A stretch of 64,000 bases of DNA. Origin: Rhizobium sp. Leaf262 (GTDB lineage: Bacteria; Pseudomonadota; Alphaproteobacteria; Rhizobiales; Rhizobiaceae). Positions 41,138-50,548 of the stretch are shown piece by piece. Within the stretch, counting starts at the first letter, position 1. Each line of letters begins with the position of its first letter. Both the position numbers and the translations under genes were made by a program. The stretch covers positions 62,855 through 126,854 of the forward strand of contig NZ_LMMM01000002.1 of NCBI RefSeq assembly GCF_001422245.1, read 5' to 3'. A model generated the notes under the pieces. That model was not told the origin of the DNA, did not search any database, and saw only the letters and a program-made list of their open reading frames with translations.

Positions 41138-42994
41138 ATGTTCGGCTGGTTTGAAAAACGTCTCGATCCATTTCCCGCATCCACGCCCGTCGTGCCGCCA
41201 GCCAAGCTGTTGCCGTTCATGTGGCATTATATCAGGCCTGCGGCGCCATGGTTGCTGCTGCTGGGCCTGATGTCCATGGGCATCGCGGTCGCAGAAGTGA
41301 TGCTCTATCAGTTCCTTGGCAATATCGTGGACTGGCTGTCGTCTGCCAATCGGGAAACCTTCCTGCAGGACGAGGGCTGGCGTCTTGTCGTCATGGCCTC
41401 CATCGTGCTGGTTGCCCTGCCATTGATGGGCTCCATCCACACCATGACCATGCACCAGACGCTGGCTGGAAACTTTGGCATGATTGCCCGCTGGCACATG
41501 CACCGCTTCCTGCTGCGCCATTCCATGACGTTTTTCGCCAACGAATTCGCAGGCCGCGTCTCCACCAAGGTCATGCAGACGGCGCTTTCCATTCGCGAAG
41601 TGGCGCTGAAGGTCATCGACGTCTTCGTCTATGCCATCAGCTTTGTCGGCTCCATGCTGTTCATGGTGGCTGCGGCGGACTGGCGGCTAGCTCTGCCGCT
41701 TGTTTTCTGGCTTTGCACCTATATCGCGATCCTGACCTATTTCGTGCCCAAGCTTGGTCGTCTTGCCAGCGAGCAGGCGGATGCACGCTCGCTGATGACG
41801 GGCCGTATCGTTGATAGTTACACCAACATCGCAACCATCAAGCTGTTTTCCCATGCGGGTCGCGAGGAAGTCTATGCGCGCGAAGGCATGAATGTGTTTC
41901 TGAACACCGTTCACCGTCAGATGCGCCGTATCTCGGCCTTCAACATCGCCATCGATATCAACAATGCGCTGGTGATGTTCTCCACCACGTCGCTCGGTCT
42001 TTATTTCTGGATGATGGGCTCGGTCTCGGTTGGTTCCGTGGCGGTTGCCATCGGCCTGTCCATGCGCGTCAACGGCATGTCGCAGTGGATCATGTGGGAA
42101 GTCACGTCGTTGTTTGAAAACATCGGCACGGTCTATGACGGCATGAACATGATGTCCAAACCACACGACATCGTGGATGCCGCCAATGCACCCGCACTTT
42201 CCGCGCACAAAGGCGAAATCCGTTTCGACGACATTCGCTTCCACTATGGCAAGAACAAGGGTGTCATCGAAGGCCTGTCGCTGGATATCAAGCCGGGCGA
42301 AAAGGTGGGTCTCGTCGGTCGCTCAGGCGCTGGCAAGACGACGCTGATGAACCTCTTGCTGCGGTTTTACGATCTGGAATCCGGCAAGATTCTCATCGAC
42401 GGGCAGGACATTTCCAACGTCTCGCAGGATAGCTTGCGCTCGCTGATCGGCGTCGTCACGCAGGACACATCACTGTTGCACCGTACCATTCGCGAAAACA
42501 TCGCCTATGGCCATCCCGGCGCATCCGACGAGGAGATCATTGCGGCGGCAAAACGTGCCAATGCCTGGGACTTCATCGAAACGCTTGTGGACATGCACGG
42601 CCGCCAGGGCCTAGATGCGCAGGTGGGTGAACGTGGCGTCAAGCTCTCCGGCGGCCAGCGCCAGCGTATTGCGATTGCCCGCGTGTTCCTGAAGGACGCC
42701 CCCATCCTCATTCTGGACGAGGCGACCTCGGCGCTCGACTCCGAAGTGGAAGCGGCCATTCAGGAAAACCTGTTTGCGCTGATGGAAGGCAAAACCGTCA
42801 TCGCGATCGCCCACCGTCTCTCGACACTCACGGAGATGGACCGCCTCATCATTCTCGACATGGGCAAGATCGTCGAGGCAGGCACGCATCAGGAGTTGGT
42901 GGAGCAGGGCGGTATCTACGCCGATCTGTGGCTGCGTCAGTCCGGTGGGTTCATTGCGGATGAGGAGCAGGGTATGAAGGCGGCGGGGGAATAG
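41138..42994 (+). CDS. ABC exporter (fused permease-ATPase), first of a tandem pair
   Basis: A 618-residue ABC half-transporter of the MsbA/multidrug type. Six membrane segments fill about 25-330; the ATPase domain follows with Walker A GRSGAGKTTL, Q-loop VTQDTS, signature LSGGQRQRIAIARV, Walker B LILDEATSALDSE and switch His in AIAHRLST. The Shine-Dalgarno CGGAGC is well placed. The second exporter lies 240 bases downstream on the same strand and is closely related, so the two may form a heterodimer, or be duplicates. The catalytic motifs of both are intact. Substrate unknown: lipid, peptide or drug. Confidence 0.92.
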   Translation: MFGWFEKRLDPFPASTPVVPPAKLLPFMWHYIRPAAPWLLLLGLMSMGIAVAEVMLYQFLGNIVDWLSSANRETFLQDEGWRLVVMASIVLVALPLMGSIHTMTMHQTLAGNFGMIARWHMHRFLLRHSMTFFANEFAGRVSTKVMQTALSIREVALKVIDVFVYAISFVGSMLFMVAAADWRLALPLVFWLCTYIAILTYFVPKLGRLASEQADARSLMTGRIVDSYTNIATIKLFSHAGREEVYAREGMNVFLNTVHRQMRRISAFNIAIDINNALVMFSTTSLGLYFWMMGSVSVGSVAVAIGLSMRVNGMSQWIMWEVTSLFENIGTVYDGMNMMSKPHDIVDAANAPALSAHKGEIRFDDIRFHYGKNKGVIEGLSLDIKPGEKVGLVGRSGAGKTTLMNLLLRFYDLESGKILIDGQDISNVSQDSLRSLIGVVTQDTSLLHRTIRENIAYGHPGASDEEIIAAAKRANAWDFIETLVDMHGRQGLDAQVGERGVKLSGGQRQRIAIARVFLKDAPILILDEATSALDSEVEAAIQENLFALMEGKTVIAIAHRLSTLTEMDRLIILDMGKIVEAGTHQELVEQGGIYADLWLRQSGGFIADEEQGMKAAGE

Positions 42995-43010
42995 GTTTCT
43001 GCTTTACCCA

Positions 43011-43129
43011 CTCCGTCACCCCGGCCTTGAGCCGGGGTCCAGTTCGATCAAGTCCTTGATCGAAAAAAGACTCTTTTGCACCGCAGACGCGGCGCTGCTG
43101 GACCCCGGCTCAAGGCCGGGGTGACGGAG
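43011..43129. repeat. Large palindromic repeat between the ABC exporter genes
   Basis: Arms 43011-43042 and 43098-43129 are perfect 32-base inverted copies separated by 55 bases. Each arm holds its own palindrome ACCCCGGC-CTTGA-GCCGGGGT. Between the arms lies a third perfect palindrome, TTCGATCAAG-TC-CTTGATCGAA (43043-43064). The structure is the same as the elements at 21760 and 34323. Transcribed from the first exporter gene it would form a strong hairpin and could terminate or stabilise that message. Confidence 0.9.
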
Positions 43130-43234
43130 CGTGTGAAGCCGTAGCGGATAGAGCGTTCTTCCACTCCACCTCATTACCAAAATATAATCTCACTCCCGCT
43201 TTGCCCATGCTCCGATTCCGCCTATACCAAAACC

Positions 43235-45109
43235 ATGGTCATCACCCGTATTTTTCGCTTTTTCGAGAACTGGATCAAGCCCTTCGCCCGCAAGGACGAT
43301 CTGCGTCCGCCGGAAGATACGTTTGCTTTCATCTGGTTCTATCTCAGGCAGGCCAAGACGCCCTTTTTCGCTATGCTGGTTCTTGGCGGACTGACGGCGG
43401 CGATTGAGGCAGCGCTGTTCTGGTTTGTCGGGCGGTTGGTGGATATTCTGTCCACCGTCACACCGGGCGCGGGCTGGGCGGGGCTGATTGCCGGGCACGG
43501 TTATGAGCTGATCGGCATGCTCTTCCTCATCGCCGTTGTGCGCTTCGTCGTGACCATGGTCACGGCACTGGTGGACCAGCAGATCATCACGCCCGGCTTT
43601 TACAATCTCGTGCGCTGGCAATCATACATGCATGTAGCGCGGCAATCGCTGAGCTTTTTCCAGAACGACTTTTCCGGTCGCATCGTCACCAAGGTCTGGT
43701 CCGGCGGGCAGGCTGCGGGCGATCTGGTAACCTCACTGATGGAAAGCGTCTGGTTCGTCGGGATCTATTCCGTCTCGATGCTGCTTCTGATCGGTGGGCT
43801 GGACTGGCGTTTGGCTATGGTGGTGCTGATCTGGGTCGGCATATTTTCGATGCTGGCGCGTTATTTCGTGCCGCGCATCCGCAAACATTCGCGCGAAACG
43901 GCAGAGGCTGCATCGATGCTGTCGGGCCGCATGGTGGATGCCTACAGCAACATTCAGACGCTGAGACTGTTCGGGCGCGACGATGCCAATGACCGTTACA
44001 TGCGCCAAGGCTTCGATATTTTCCAGAACACAACCATGATGTTCACGCGCTTCATTACCGGCGTGCGCGCGTCCATGGCGCTGCTGTCCGGCATCATGAT
44101 CACCTCAATGGCGGCGCTCTGCATCGATCTCTGGTTATCGGGCAAGATCAGCTCCGGCGCGGTGGCCTTTACGTTGGCGTTGGTCCTGCGGCTGAACTTT
44201 CTGCTGGGCCGCCTGATGACGCAGTTCAACGGTATCATGCGCAATTTCGGTACGGTGCAGAACGCAGCCGAATTGATTTCGCAACCCGTTGGCCTTGTCG
44301 ATGTTCCGAACGCGCCGGATCTGGTCGTGGCCAAACCAAGCATTCGCTACGAGAATGTCAGCTTCCATTACGGGCGCAGCAAGGGTGTCATTGACAATCT
44401 CAGCCTTGAAATCGCGCAGGGTGAAAAGGTCGGCATCGTGGGGCGGTCGGGGGCGGGCAAGTCTACATTGGTCAACCTGCTGCTGCGTTTTTACGATGTC
44501 GAAAAAGGCCGCATCCTCATCGACGGACAGGATATCGCCAAGGTCAGTCAGGAAACCTTGCGCGCCCATATCGGCATGGTGACGCAGGATACCTCGCTGC
44601 TGCACCGTTCCATTCGCGATAACATCATGTTCGGTCGGCTGGATGCCAGCGAAGAGCAGCTACTTGCCGCTATACGCCGCGCCAAGGCTGATGATTTCAT
44701 CGAGCGTCTCGAAGACCAGCGTGGACGTAAAGGGCTGGAAGCCCATGTGGGCGAGCGTGGCGTCAAACTTTCCGGCGGTCAGCGCCAGCGCATCGCCATC
44801 GCCCGCGTCATGCTGAAAGATGCGCCGATACTGGTGCTGGATGAAGCGACCTCGGCTCTCGATTCCGAAGTCGAAGCGGCCATCCAGAGCAATCTCGATG
44901 AGTTGATGCACGGCAAGACCGTTCTGGCCATCGCGCATCGGCTGTCCACCATTGCCGCTCTAGATCGGCTGATCATCATGGATGCGGGGCGCATCGTGGA
45001 GCAGGGCACCCACATGCAGTTGGTGAACAGTGGCGGGCTTTATTCCGAACTCTGGGCGCGGCAATCGGGCGGTTTTCTCGATGCCGACGAGACGGTTGCT
45101 TCGATTTAA
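43235..45109 (+). CDS. ABC exporter (fused permease-ATPase), second of a tandem pair
   Basis: A 624-residue ABC half-transporter closely similar to the first, with six membrane segments (about 45-345) and a full ATPase domain: GRSGAGKSTL, VTQDTSLLHRSI, LSGGQRQRIAIARV, LVLDEATSALDSE and AIAHRLST. Both nucleotide-binding sites would be competent. No clear Shine-Dalgarno precedes its ATG. Its 3' end overlaps the convergent phosphatase-family gene by 150 bases. Whether it works with the first gene's product is unproven. Confidence 0.92.
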   Translation: MVITRIFRFFENWIKPFARKDDLRPPEDTFAFIWFYLRQAKTPFFAMLVLGGLTAAIEAALFWFVGRLVDILSTVTPGAGWAGLIAGHGYELIGMLFLIAVVRFVVTMVTALVDQQIITPGFYNLVRWQSYMHVARQSLSFFQNDFSGRIVTKVWSGGQAAGDLVTSLMESVWFVGIYSVSMLLLIGGLDWRLAMVVLIWVGIFSMLARYFVPRIRKHSRETAEAASMLSGRMVDAYSNIQTLRLFGRDDANDRYMRQGFDIFQNTTMMFTRFITGVRASMALLSGIMITSMAALCIDLWLSGKISSGAVAFTLALVLRLNFLLGRLMTQFNGIMRNFGTVQNAAELISQPVGLVDVPNAPDLVVAKPSIRYENVSFHYGRSKGVIDNLSLEIAQGEKVGIVGRSGAGKSTLVNLLLRFYDVEKGRILIDGQDIAKVSQETLRAHIGMVTQDTSLLHRSIRDNIMFGRLDASEEQLLAAIRRAKADDFIERLEDQRGRKGLEAHVGERGVKLSGGQRQRIAIARVMLKDAPILVLDEATSALDSEVEAAIQSNLDELMHGKTVLAIAHRLSTIAALDRLIIMDAGRIVEQGTHMQLVNSGGLYSELWARQSGGFLDADETVASI

Positions 45110-46042
45110 AGGCGCAGCGATCGCGAAATCCGCCACCAGCCCGTAATGGTTGGAGCCGTGATTGTCCGGCAGGCGCTCCAGCTTCATCAGGGTTGCCGGT
45201 TTACGGGCAAAGATGTGGTCGATGGCGATGCCGAACGGCCCGGCGTCTATGGGCCATGTCGCCGGTTCCCACTGCGCTTTCTTCAGGTCGGTTGCCAGAA
45301 GAAAATCGCGCATATCGGGGGCGATGCTGGCGGAATTGAAGTCACCGCCGAGAATGAGCGGGCCTTGGACGGACGAGATCGTCGATTGGATGCGGCTCAG
45401 CTCGTTGCGGTGATACTCATCGAAATAGGGTTTCGCGAGATGGGCAGCGGCAAGCGTGAGCGGCACCCCGTCGAAGTCGATCATAGCCATGCCAAAGCGT
45501 TCGCGGCTGACATAGCTCAAGGTTCCGATTCGCGCGTTCTCGAGCGGTCGTTTCGACAGCATCAGAAGGTCGCAGGATTGCGTGCCTTCGCCGCAGCCGA
45601 TCCGGTACGGATAGGTTTTGCTGAGACGGGGCAATACGCTCGTCAATGCTGCTGCTTCCATCACGTAAGCAACGTCGGCATTCAATGCGATGATTGTATC
45701 GGCAATTGATTCGGCGTTGCGGCTATTTTCCATCAGCACGTTGAAGGACAGGAGCCGGAAGGCTTTCGCACTTTGTGGTGCGTAGGCCGAGGTGACGAAT
45801 TCCTGATGCATGAAAAGCGCGTGCGCGCTCAGGGCAAAAGCCCATGCCAGCAGCACGATGAAGATGCGCGAGCGTAGAGGGATGAGGCACAACAGAGAAG
45901 CAATCGCGGCCAGAACCGCAATATGAAGCTGGAAACTGTTGACGAAGGCCAACAGCCAGAAATCAGCGAAATATCGGATACTTATCACAGTCAGTGCGAG
46001 CGAGAGCGCAGAGGCGGCAACACAGGTGAGCCTAGCTTTCAA
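44960..46042 (-). CDS. Membrane-anchored endonuclease/exonuclease/phosphatase family protein
   Basis: A 360-residue protein with three membrane segments at the N-terminus (about 5-85) and an endonuclease/exonuclease/phosphatase domain (about 90-310). That domain shows LLSFNVLMENSRN, LILGGDFNSA, AIDHIFARK and DNHGSNHYGLVADFAI, the family's usual C-terminal end. The frame then runs on for about 50 residues in Pro- and Arg-rich sequence antisense to the end of the ABC exporter. The tail looks non-native; a TAA lies just downstream of the FAIA codons in another frame. TTG start with GAGG upstream. The substrate, perhaps a lipid or phosphoester, is unknown. Confidence 0.78.
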   Translation of the reverse strand: MKARLTCVAASALSLALTVISIRYFADFWLLAFVNSFQLHIAVLAAIASLLCLIPLRSRIFIVLLAWAFALSAHALFMHQEFVTSAYAPQSAKAFRLLSFNVLMENSRNAESIADTIIALNADVAYVMEAAALTSVLPRLSKTYPYRIGCGEGTQSCDLLMLSKRPLENARIGTLSYVSRERFGMAMIDFDGVPLTLAAAHLAKPYFDEYHRNELSRIQSTISSVQGPLILGGDFNSASIAPDMRDFLLATDLKKAQWEPATWPIDAGPFGIAIDHIFARKPATLMKLERLPDNHGSNHYGLVADFAIAAPLNRSNRLVGIEKTARLPRPEFGIKPATVHQLHVGALLHDAPRIHDDQPI

Positions 46043-46307
46043 ATCAAAACCTCGTTTAGCGGCGCTCCCTGATTCTGATTATCACGCGGCATTTGCCCGC
46101 ACAATGTTGCAGGATGGACAGCACTATCGGAAAAGGCGGAGAAAAATGAACCGGGAAGGCAGAATTACGGCAGCTTTGTGTGCTTTCCTCTTGCCAAGGT
46201 CCGCCATATTTTGCGATCAAGCAGAATAGGCGCGATTTATCGTCGCGCACTGACCCGGGACACGGGGGATCGAGTTTGTCCTGGATCAAAACAGAGCTGG
46301 AGGACTC

Positions 46308-46346
46308 ATGCGACTTTCAACGAAATCAGCGCAGAGGATGGTGTAG
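46308..46346 (+). CDS. Predicted 12-codon upstream ORF coupled to petA
   Basis: An ORF encoding [12 protein letters not shown] with a strong Shine-Dalgarno (GGAGG at 46299-46303, four bases before ATG). Its TAG (46344-46346) ends two bases before the petA GTG, in a different frame. petA itself has only a distant GAGG, so ribosomes finishing the short ORF may be the ones that start petA. It lies at the end of the 306-base gap 46043-46348. The peptide resembles the first residues of Rrf2-family regulators, but this is probably coincidence. It could also be a mis-assigned leader with no function. Confidence 0.45.
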   Translation: MRLSTKSAQRMV

Positions 46347-46348
46347 CG

Positions 46349-46927
46349 GTGAGTGAGCACGTAAATGATCATGACGCTGCGGGTGAGCCCACCCGTCGCG
46401 ATTTTCTCTATCTAGTGACCGGTATGGCGGGCGCCGTTGGTGCCGGTGCGGCTGTTTGGCCGTTCATCGACCAGATGCGTCCAGATGCGTCCACCCTGGC
46501 GCTCGCATCCATCGAGGTCAACGTGGCAAGCGTCGAGCCGGGCATGTCTCTGACGGTCAAATGGCGCGGCAAGCCGATCTTCATCCGCAACCGCACGCCA
46601 AAAGAACTTGAGGAAGCCAACGCTGTTCCGCTGGCCGATCTGAAGGACCCTGTTGCGCGCAACGCCAATCTGGATGCCGCAGCGCAGGCCACCGACATCG
46701 ATCGTTCTGCCGGTCAAGGTAAGGAAAACTGGATCGTGATGATCGGGTCCTGTACCCACCTTGGCTGTGTTCCGCTGGGTCAGGCCGGCGATTTCGGCGG
46801 GTGGTTCTGTCCCTGCCATGGCTCGCACTACGATACGGCGGGCCGCATTCGCAAAGGTCCGGCGCCGGAAAACCTGCATATTCCGACCTTCGCATTCACA
46901 TCCGATACCGTGATCAAGATCGGATAA
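46349..46927 (+). CDS. petA: Ubiquinol-cytochrome c reductase iron-sulfur (Rieske) subunit
   Basis: A 192-residue Rieske protein of the cytochrome bc1 complex, passing electrons from ubiquinol to cytochrome c1. A twin-arginine signal ([11 protein letters not shown], residues 15-25) leads into the single membrane anchor. The 2Fe-2S ligands are CTHLGC and CPCHGSHY. The GTG start gives the normal N-terminus. It heads the petA-petB-petC operon (also named fbcFBC); petB follows after 13 bases. A short ORF immediately upstream may couple its translation. Confidence 0.97.
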   Translation: MSEHVNDHDAAGEPTRRDFLYLVTGMAGAVGAGAAVWPFIDQMRPDASTLALASIEVNVASVEPGMSLTVKWRGKPIFIRNRTPKELEEANAVPLADLKDPVARNANLDAAAQATDIDRSAGQGKENWIVMIGSCTHLGCVPLGQAGDFGGWFCPCHGSHYDTAGRIRKGPAPENLHIPTFAFTSDTVIKIG

Positions 46928-46940
46928 GGGGACATTTGAA

Positions 46941-48224
46941 ATGAGTGGTCATTCCAGTTACCAGCCCTCGACCGGTATCGAAAGATGGGTCGATTCCCGC
47001 CTGCCATTGCCACGTATGGTCTATGACAGTTTCATAGCCTATCCGGTGCCGCGCAATCTGAACTACGCCTACACCTTCGGCGCAATGCTCGCCGTCATGC
47101 TGGTGGTACAGATTCTCACCGGCGTCGTTCTTGCCATGCATTATGCTGCCGAAACGTCGGTTGCGTTCATCTCGGTCGAGAAGATCATGCGTGACGTCAA
47201 CCACGGTTGGCTGCTGCGCTACATGCACGCCAATGGCGCGTCGTTCTTCTTCATCGCCGTTTATCTGCACATTGCACGCGGTCTCTATTACGGGTCGTAC
47301 AAGGCGCCCCGTGAAATCCTCTGGATTCTCGGCTGTGTCATCTTCCTTCTGATGATGGCGACCGGCTTCATGGGTTATGTTCTGCCCTGGGGTCAGATGT
47401 CGTTCTGGGGTGCAACGGTTATCACCGGCTTCTTTACCGCCTTTCCGGGCATTGGCGAGTGGATCCAGCAGTTCCTGCTCGGTGGCTTTGCGGTCGATCA
47501 ACCGACGCTCAACCGCTTCTTTGCGCTGCACTACCTGCTACCGTTCATGATCGTGGGTGTCGTTATCCTCCACATCTGGGCTCTGCATGTCACCGGCCAG
47601 ACCAACCCGACAGGCGTCGAAGTCAAGACCAAGACGGACACGGTTCCGTTTACGCCTTACGCAACGTTGAAGGATGCCCTCGGCATTTCCGTCTTCCTGC
47701 TCGTCTACGCATATTTTGTCTTCTACATGCCCAACTTCCTCGGTCACCCCGACAACTACATCATGGCTGACCCGCTGAAGACGCCGGCCCATATCGTGCC
47801 CGAATGGTACTTCCTGCCATTCTACGCCATGCTGCGTGCCATCACCTTCAATGTCGGCCCGATCGATTCAAAGCTCGGCGGCGTTCTGGTGATGTTCGGT
47901 GCGATCGTCGTCCTGTTCTTCCTGCCATGGCTGGATACGTCCAAGGTTCGCTCAGCCGTTTACCGTCCCTGGTACAAGATGTTCTTCTGGGTCTTCGTGG
48001 TGAACTCCATCATGCTCGGCTGGCTCGGTTCGCGCCCTGCGGAAGGTCTGTATGTGACGATGTCGCAGATCGGAACGGTTTATTACTTCGGCTTCTTCCT
48101 CATCATCATGCCGCTTCTCGGCCTGTTTGAGACGCCAAGACGTATTCCGAATTCGATCACCGAGGCTGTTCTTGAAAAGAATGGCAAGTCTGCCGCCGCT
48201 CCTGCGGCTGCCGTCAAGATATGA
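46941..48224 (+). CDS. petB: Cytochrome b of the bc1 complex
   Basis: A 427-residue cytochrome b with eight or so membrane helices carrying the two haem-b His pairs, for example in [20 protein letters not shown] and [20 protein letters not shown]. The Qo-site PEWY motif is in [18 protein letters not shown]. It is a full-length alphaproteobacterial (unsplit) form. It sits 13 bases after petA, and its stop overlaps the ATG of one possible petC start. It is the ubiquinol oxidation core of the complex in the inner membrane. Confidence 0.98.
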   Translation: MSGHSSYQPSTGIERWVDSRLPLPRMVYDSFIAYPVPRNLNYAYTFGAMLAVMLVVQILTGVVLAMHYAAETSVAFISVEKIMRDVNHGWLLRYMHANGASFFFIAVYLHIARGLYYGSYKAPREILWILGCVIFLLMMATGFMGYVLPWGQMSFWGATVITGFFTAFPGIGEWIQQFLLGGFAVDQPTLNRFFALHYLLPFMIVGVVILHIWALHVTGQTNPTGVEVKTKTDTVPFTPYATLKDALGISVFLLVYAYFVFYMPNFLGHPDNYIMADPLKTPAHIVPEWYFLPFYAMLRAITFNVGPIDSKLGGVLVMFGAIVVLFFLPWLDTSKVRSAVYRPWYKMFFWVFVVNSIMLGWLGSRPAEGLYVTMSQIGTVYYFGFFLIIMPLLGLFETPRRIPNSITEAVLEKNGKSAAAPAAAVKI

Positions 48225-48244
48225 GCGCGAGAGGGACGATTACA

Positions 48245-49132
48245 ATGAGAAAGCTTGTAACGAGCATCGCGCTTATTGCCGCCATGGGTGGTTTTTCCTC
48301 TGCGGTTTCGGCCGCAGAAGAAGGCCACGATCTCAAGGCGCAGACTGAACATGCGATTGCAGGCGGGCATTTCCCGATCCTGAAGCCGCATGAGGAAAAA
48401 TGGTCTTTCGCCGGACCGTTCGGCAAGTATAACAAGGGCCAGCTTCAGCGCGGCCTCAAGGTCTACAAGGAAGTCTGTTCCGCCTGTCATTCCATGAGCC
48501 TCGTTTCCTTCCGCACGCTGGAAGGTCTCGGCTATTCGGAAGATCAGGTCAAAGCCTTCGCTGCCGAATATGAAGTGCAGGACGGCCCGAATGCGGATGG
48601 CGAAATGTTCACCCGCAAGGCTGTTCCTTCCGACCACTTCCCGTCGCCTTATCCGAACAAGGAAGCCGCTGCGGCCTCCAACGGCGGCGCTGCGCCACCG
48701 GATATGTCGTTGCTGGCCAAGGCTCGCGGTGTGGAGCGTGGTTTCCCGCAGTTCCTCATCGATATGATCCCGATTGTCGGCGGTTATCAGGAAGGTGGCC
48801 CAGATTATATCCACGCCCTTCTGACCGGTTATCAGGATGCACCAGCCGGTATCGAAGTCGCCGAAGGAACGCATTACAATCCGTATTTCGGCAGTGCGAT
48901 TGCGTTGAAGATGGCACCACCGATCAGCAATGATCAGGTGACCTACGATGACGGTACACCGCAGACGCTTGATCAATATTCGCAGGATGTCTCGGCGTTC
49001 CTGATGTGGGCTGCAGAGCCGCATCTGGAAGAGCGTAAGCGCACCGGTTTCATGGTCATTATCTTCCTGATGATCTTTACGACACTGGTTTATCTGACGA
49101 AGAAGTCGGTTTACGCCCGCAAGGAACACTGA
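48245..49132 (+). CDS. petC: Cytochrome c1 of the bc1 complex
   Basis: A 295-residue cytochrome c1. A signal peptide (MRKLVTSIALIAAMGGFSSA, then VSAAEE) is followed by the haem-binding CSACHSM near residue 76, then a Met-ligand region in GTHYNPYFGSAIALKMAPP, and a single C-terminal membrane anchor (FMVIIFLMIFTTLVYLTKK). I start at the ATG preceded by GAGAGGG because it gives a clean signal peptide; an ATG eight codons earlier overlaps the petB stop. It is last in the operon, followed by a strong terminator. Confidence 0.96.
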   Translation: MRKLVTSIALIAAMGGFSSAVSAAEEGHDLKAQTEHAIAGGHFPILKPHEEKWSFAGPFGKYNKGQLQRGLKVYKEVCSACHSMSLVSFRTLEGLGYSEDQVKAFAAEYEVQDGPNADGEMFTRKAVPSDHFPSPYPNKEAAAASNGGAAPPDMSLLAKARGVERGFPQFLIDMIPIVGGYQEGGPDYIHALLTGYQDAPAGIEVAEGTHYNPYFGSAIALKMAPPISNDQVTYDDGTPQTLDQYSQDVSAFLMWAAEPHLEERKRTGFMVIIFLMIFTTLVYLTKKSVYARKEH

Positions 49133-49158
49133 CCGGCGCTTGCACGAGTGAAGATCGA

Positions 49159-49189
49159 GCCCTCGCAACTGGTTTGCGAGGGCTTTTTT
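49159..49189 (+). terminator. Intrinsic terminator of the bc1 operon
   Basis: GCCCTCGCAA, 5-base loop, TTGCGAGGGC and then six T: a perfect 10-bp stem, 26 bases after the petC stop. Confidence 0.92.
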
Positions 49190-49491
49190 GTTGGGAGGTT
49201 TCCCTATGAAGACCGGGTGGATGCCTGAGCGGTTCGGTCCGCTTCGAGGCTCAAGGTCGGCCCGATAGGCCGCATAGCTGTTCCTGCGGGATGTGCCGCC
49301 GCCATTTGGGCGCGACAAGCCTTGTGTGGGCGAAATTTCCAAAGGATGCGGTGTGCTGGACGGGAGAGCTTGGCGAAACTGCCGGGGATGGAGTGATCTC
49401 AGCGGCGACGCAAATCCATTTTCTGTTGGTATGCCGTGGCTGAATTGATAAGGTCCGACGACATCAACGCATTCATGCCATCGGAAATATC
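49190..49491. other. Intergenic region before apt
   Basis: About 300 bases with no convincing gene. It contains a 20-codon ORF (49206-49268) with GGAGG seven bases before its ATG, reading MKTGWMPERFGPLRGSRSAR, which looks chance-like (high Arg/Gly). A small hairpin, AGCGG-TTCGGT-CCGCT, is at 49228-49243. The apt promoter should lie toward the right end, but no clear -35/-10 pair was identified. Confidence 0.4.
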
Positions 49492-50034
49492 ATGACCGTT
49501 ATCGCCTCGGAGCTCGCTGCCGCCATCCGCTCCATTCCCGATTATCCCAAGCCTGGGATTGTTTTCCGGGATATTACGACACTTCTCGGCAATCCACGCG
49601 CCTTCCGGCGTGCCGTCGACGAATTGGTACAACCCTATGCCGGCACCAAGATTGACAAGATCGCCGGTATGGAAGCGCGCGGCTTCATTCTCGGCGGGGC
49701 CGTAGCGCACCAGCTGTCTGCCGGCTTCGTTCCCATCCGCAAGAAGGGCAAGCTTCCACACACCACCGTACGCATCGCCTACAGCCTCGAATATGGCGTC
49801 GACGAAATGGAAATGCATGTGGATGCCGTCCAGCCCGGCGAAAAAGTCATCCTCGTCGATGACCTGATCGCAACTGGCGGAACCGCAGAAGGCGCAGTGA
49901 AACTCCTGCGCCAGATGGGAGCGGATATCGTCTCCGCCTGCTTCGTGATCGACCTGCCGGAACTGGGTGGTCGCAAGAAGCTTGAGGATCTCGGCGTGGA
50001 AGTCCGCACCCTCGTTGAATTCTCCGGTCACTGA
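49492..50034 (+). CDS. apt: Adenine phosphoribosyltransferase
   Basis: A 180-residue purine-salvage enzyme that makes AMP from adenine and PRPP. The PRPP-binding motif is [14 protein letters not shown]. The N-terminal [18 protein letters not shown] and the loop [14 protein letters not shown] are typical of Apt. The start is as given by the family N-terminus; only a GGA-like Shine-Dalgarno is visible. It is a single gene, following the bc1 operon on the same strand after a terminator, and the two MaoC genes converge on it. Confidence 0.96.
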   Translation: MTVIASELAAAIRSIPDYPKPGIVFRDITTLLGNPRAFRRAVDELVQPYAGTKIDKIAGMEARGFILGGAVAHQLSAGFVPIRKKGKLPHTTVRIAYSLEYGVDEMEMHVDAVQPGEKVILVDDLIATGGTAEGAVKLLRQMGADIVSACFVIDLPELGGRKKLEDLGVEVRTLVEFSGH

Positions 50035-50080
50035 ATGCCGCGATGCCGCCGATGAGTCTTTTCAAGGCAGGTCGGCGGCT

Positions 50081-50548
50081 CTATTCGAATTCGAGAACGC
50101 TGCTTTCGAAGGTGACGACCATATCACCGTTCTGATTGATCCCCTCATTGAGGGTCGTGTTCATGAATGTGCCGGGCCGGGATGCGAGCGGGCGTGATGC
50201 GGTGAGCGTCGCAAAATAGGTCACGTCATCACCAGCATAGACGGGGCGCAGCCATTTCAGGTTCCGGAAACCGGGGGAGGGGCCAAGTTTTGGCGGCTCG
50301 ATGCCCTGTGTGCTCAGACGCTTCACTTCTTTCGACCAGTAATTCAGAAAGCACTTCATCCACGAGGCGCTGGTCTGCCAGCCAGACGCACAAAGCCCGT
50401 CAAAGACGGAATTTTTCGCCGCGTCGGGATCGAGATGAAATGGCTGTGGATCGAACTTCTCGGCATAGCGAATGATCGATTCGGCTGAAAAATGGACCGT
50501 TCCGAGTTCCAGCCTCTCATCTACGGGGTAAAGATCGATGAACTTCAT
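50081..50548 (-). CDS. MaoC family (R)-hydratase-like protein
   Basis: A 155-residue hotdog-fold protein of the MaoC dehydratase family. The active-site region reads KFDPQPFHLDPDAAKNSVFD, where the Asp and His of D-P-Q-P-x-H match the catalytic hydratase-2 dyad, followed by GLCASGWQTSASWM. These enzymes hydrate 2-enoyl-CoA or related thioesters. It overlaps the upstream MaoC gene by four bases (ATGA) and may form a heteromer with it. The shared operon lacks other thioester genes. Confidence 0.88.
   Translation of the reverse strand: MKFIDLYPVDERLELGTVHFSAESIIRYAEKFDPQPFHLDPDAAKNSVFDGLCASGWQTSASWMKCFLNYWSKEVKRLSTQGIEPPKLGPSPGFRNLKWLRPVYAGDDVTYFATLTASRPLASRPGTFMNTTLNEGINQNGDMVVTFESSVLEFE

Noticed and set aside
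46308..46346. Remnant of an Rrf2-type regulator gene, because the peptide begins MRLSTKS
   Set aside because: Only seven residues resemble that family and nothing after them does; treated as a short upstream ORF instead.
49213..49260. tRNA-like phrase GATGCCTGAGCGGTT
   Set aside because: No acceptor stem, anticodon loop or T-arm consensus could be fitted around it.
49206..49268. 20-codon ORF with GGAGG just after the bc1 terminator
   Set aside because: Directly follows the T-run of a terminator with no promoter seen, and the peptide is Arg/Gly-rich. Kept only as a note in the intergenic entry.
48083..49342. 419-codon minus-strand frame opposite petB-petC
   Set aside because: Arg/His-rich shadow crossing the cytochrome c1 gene and its terminator.
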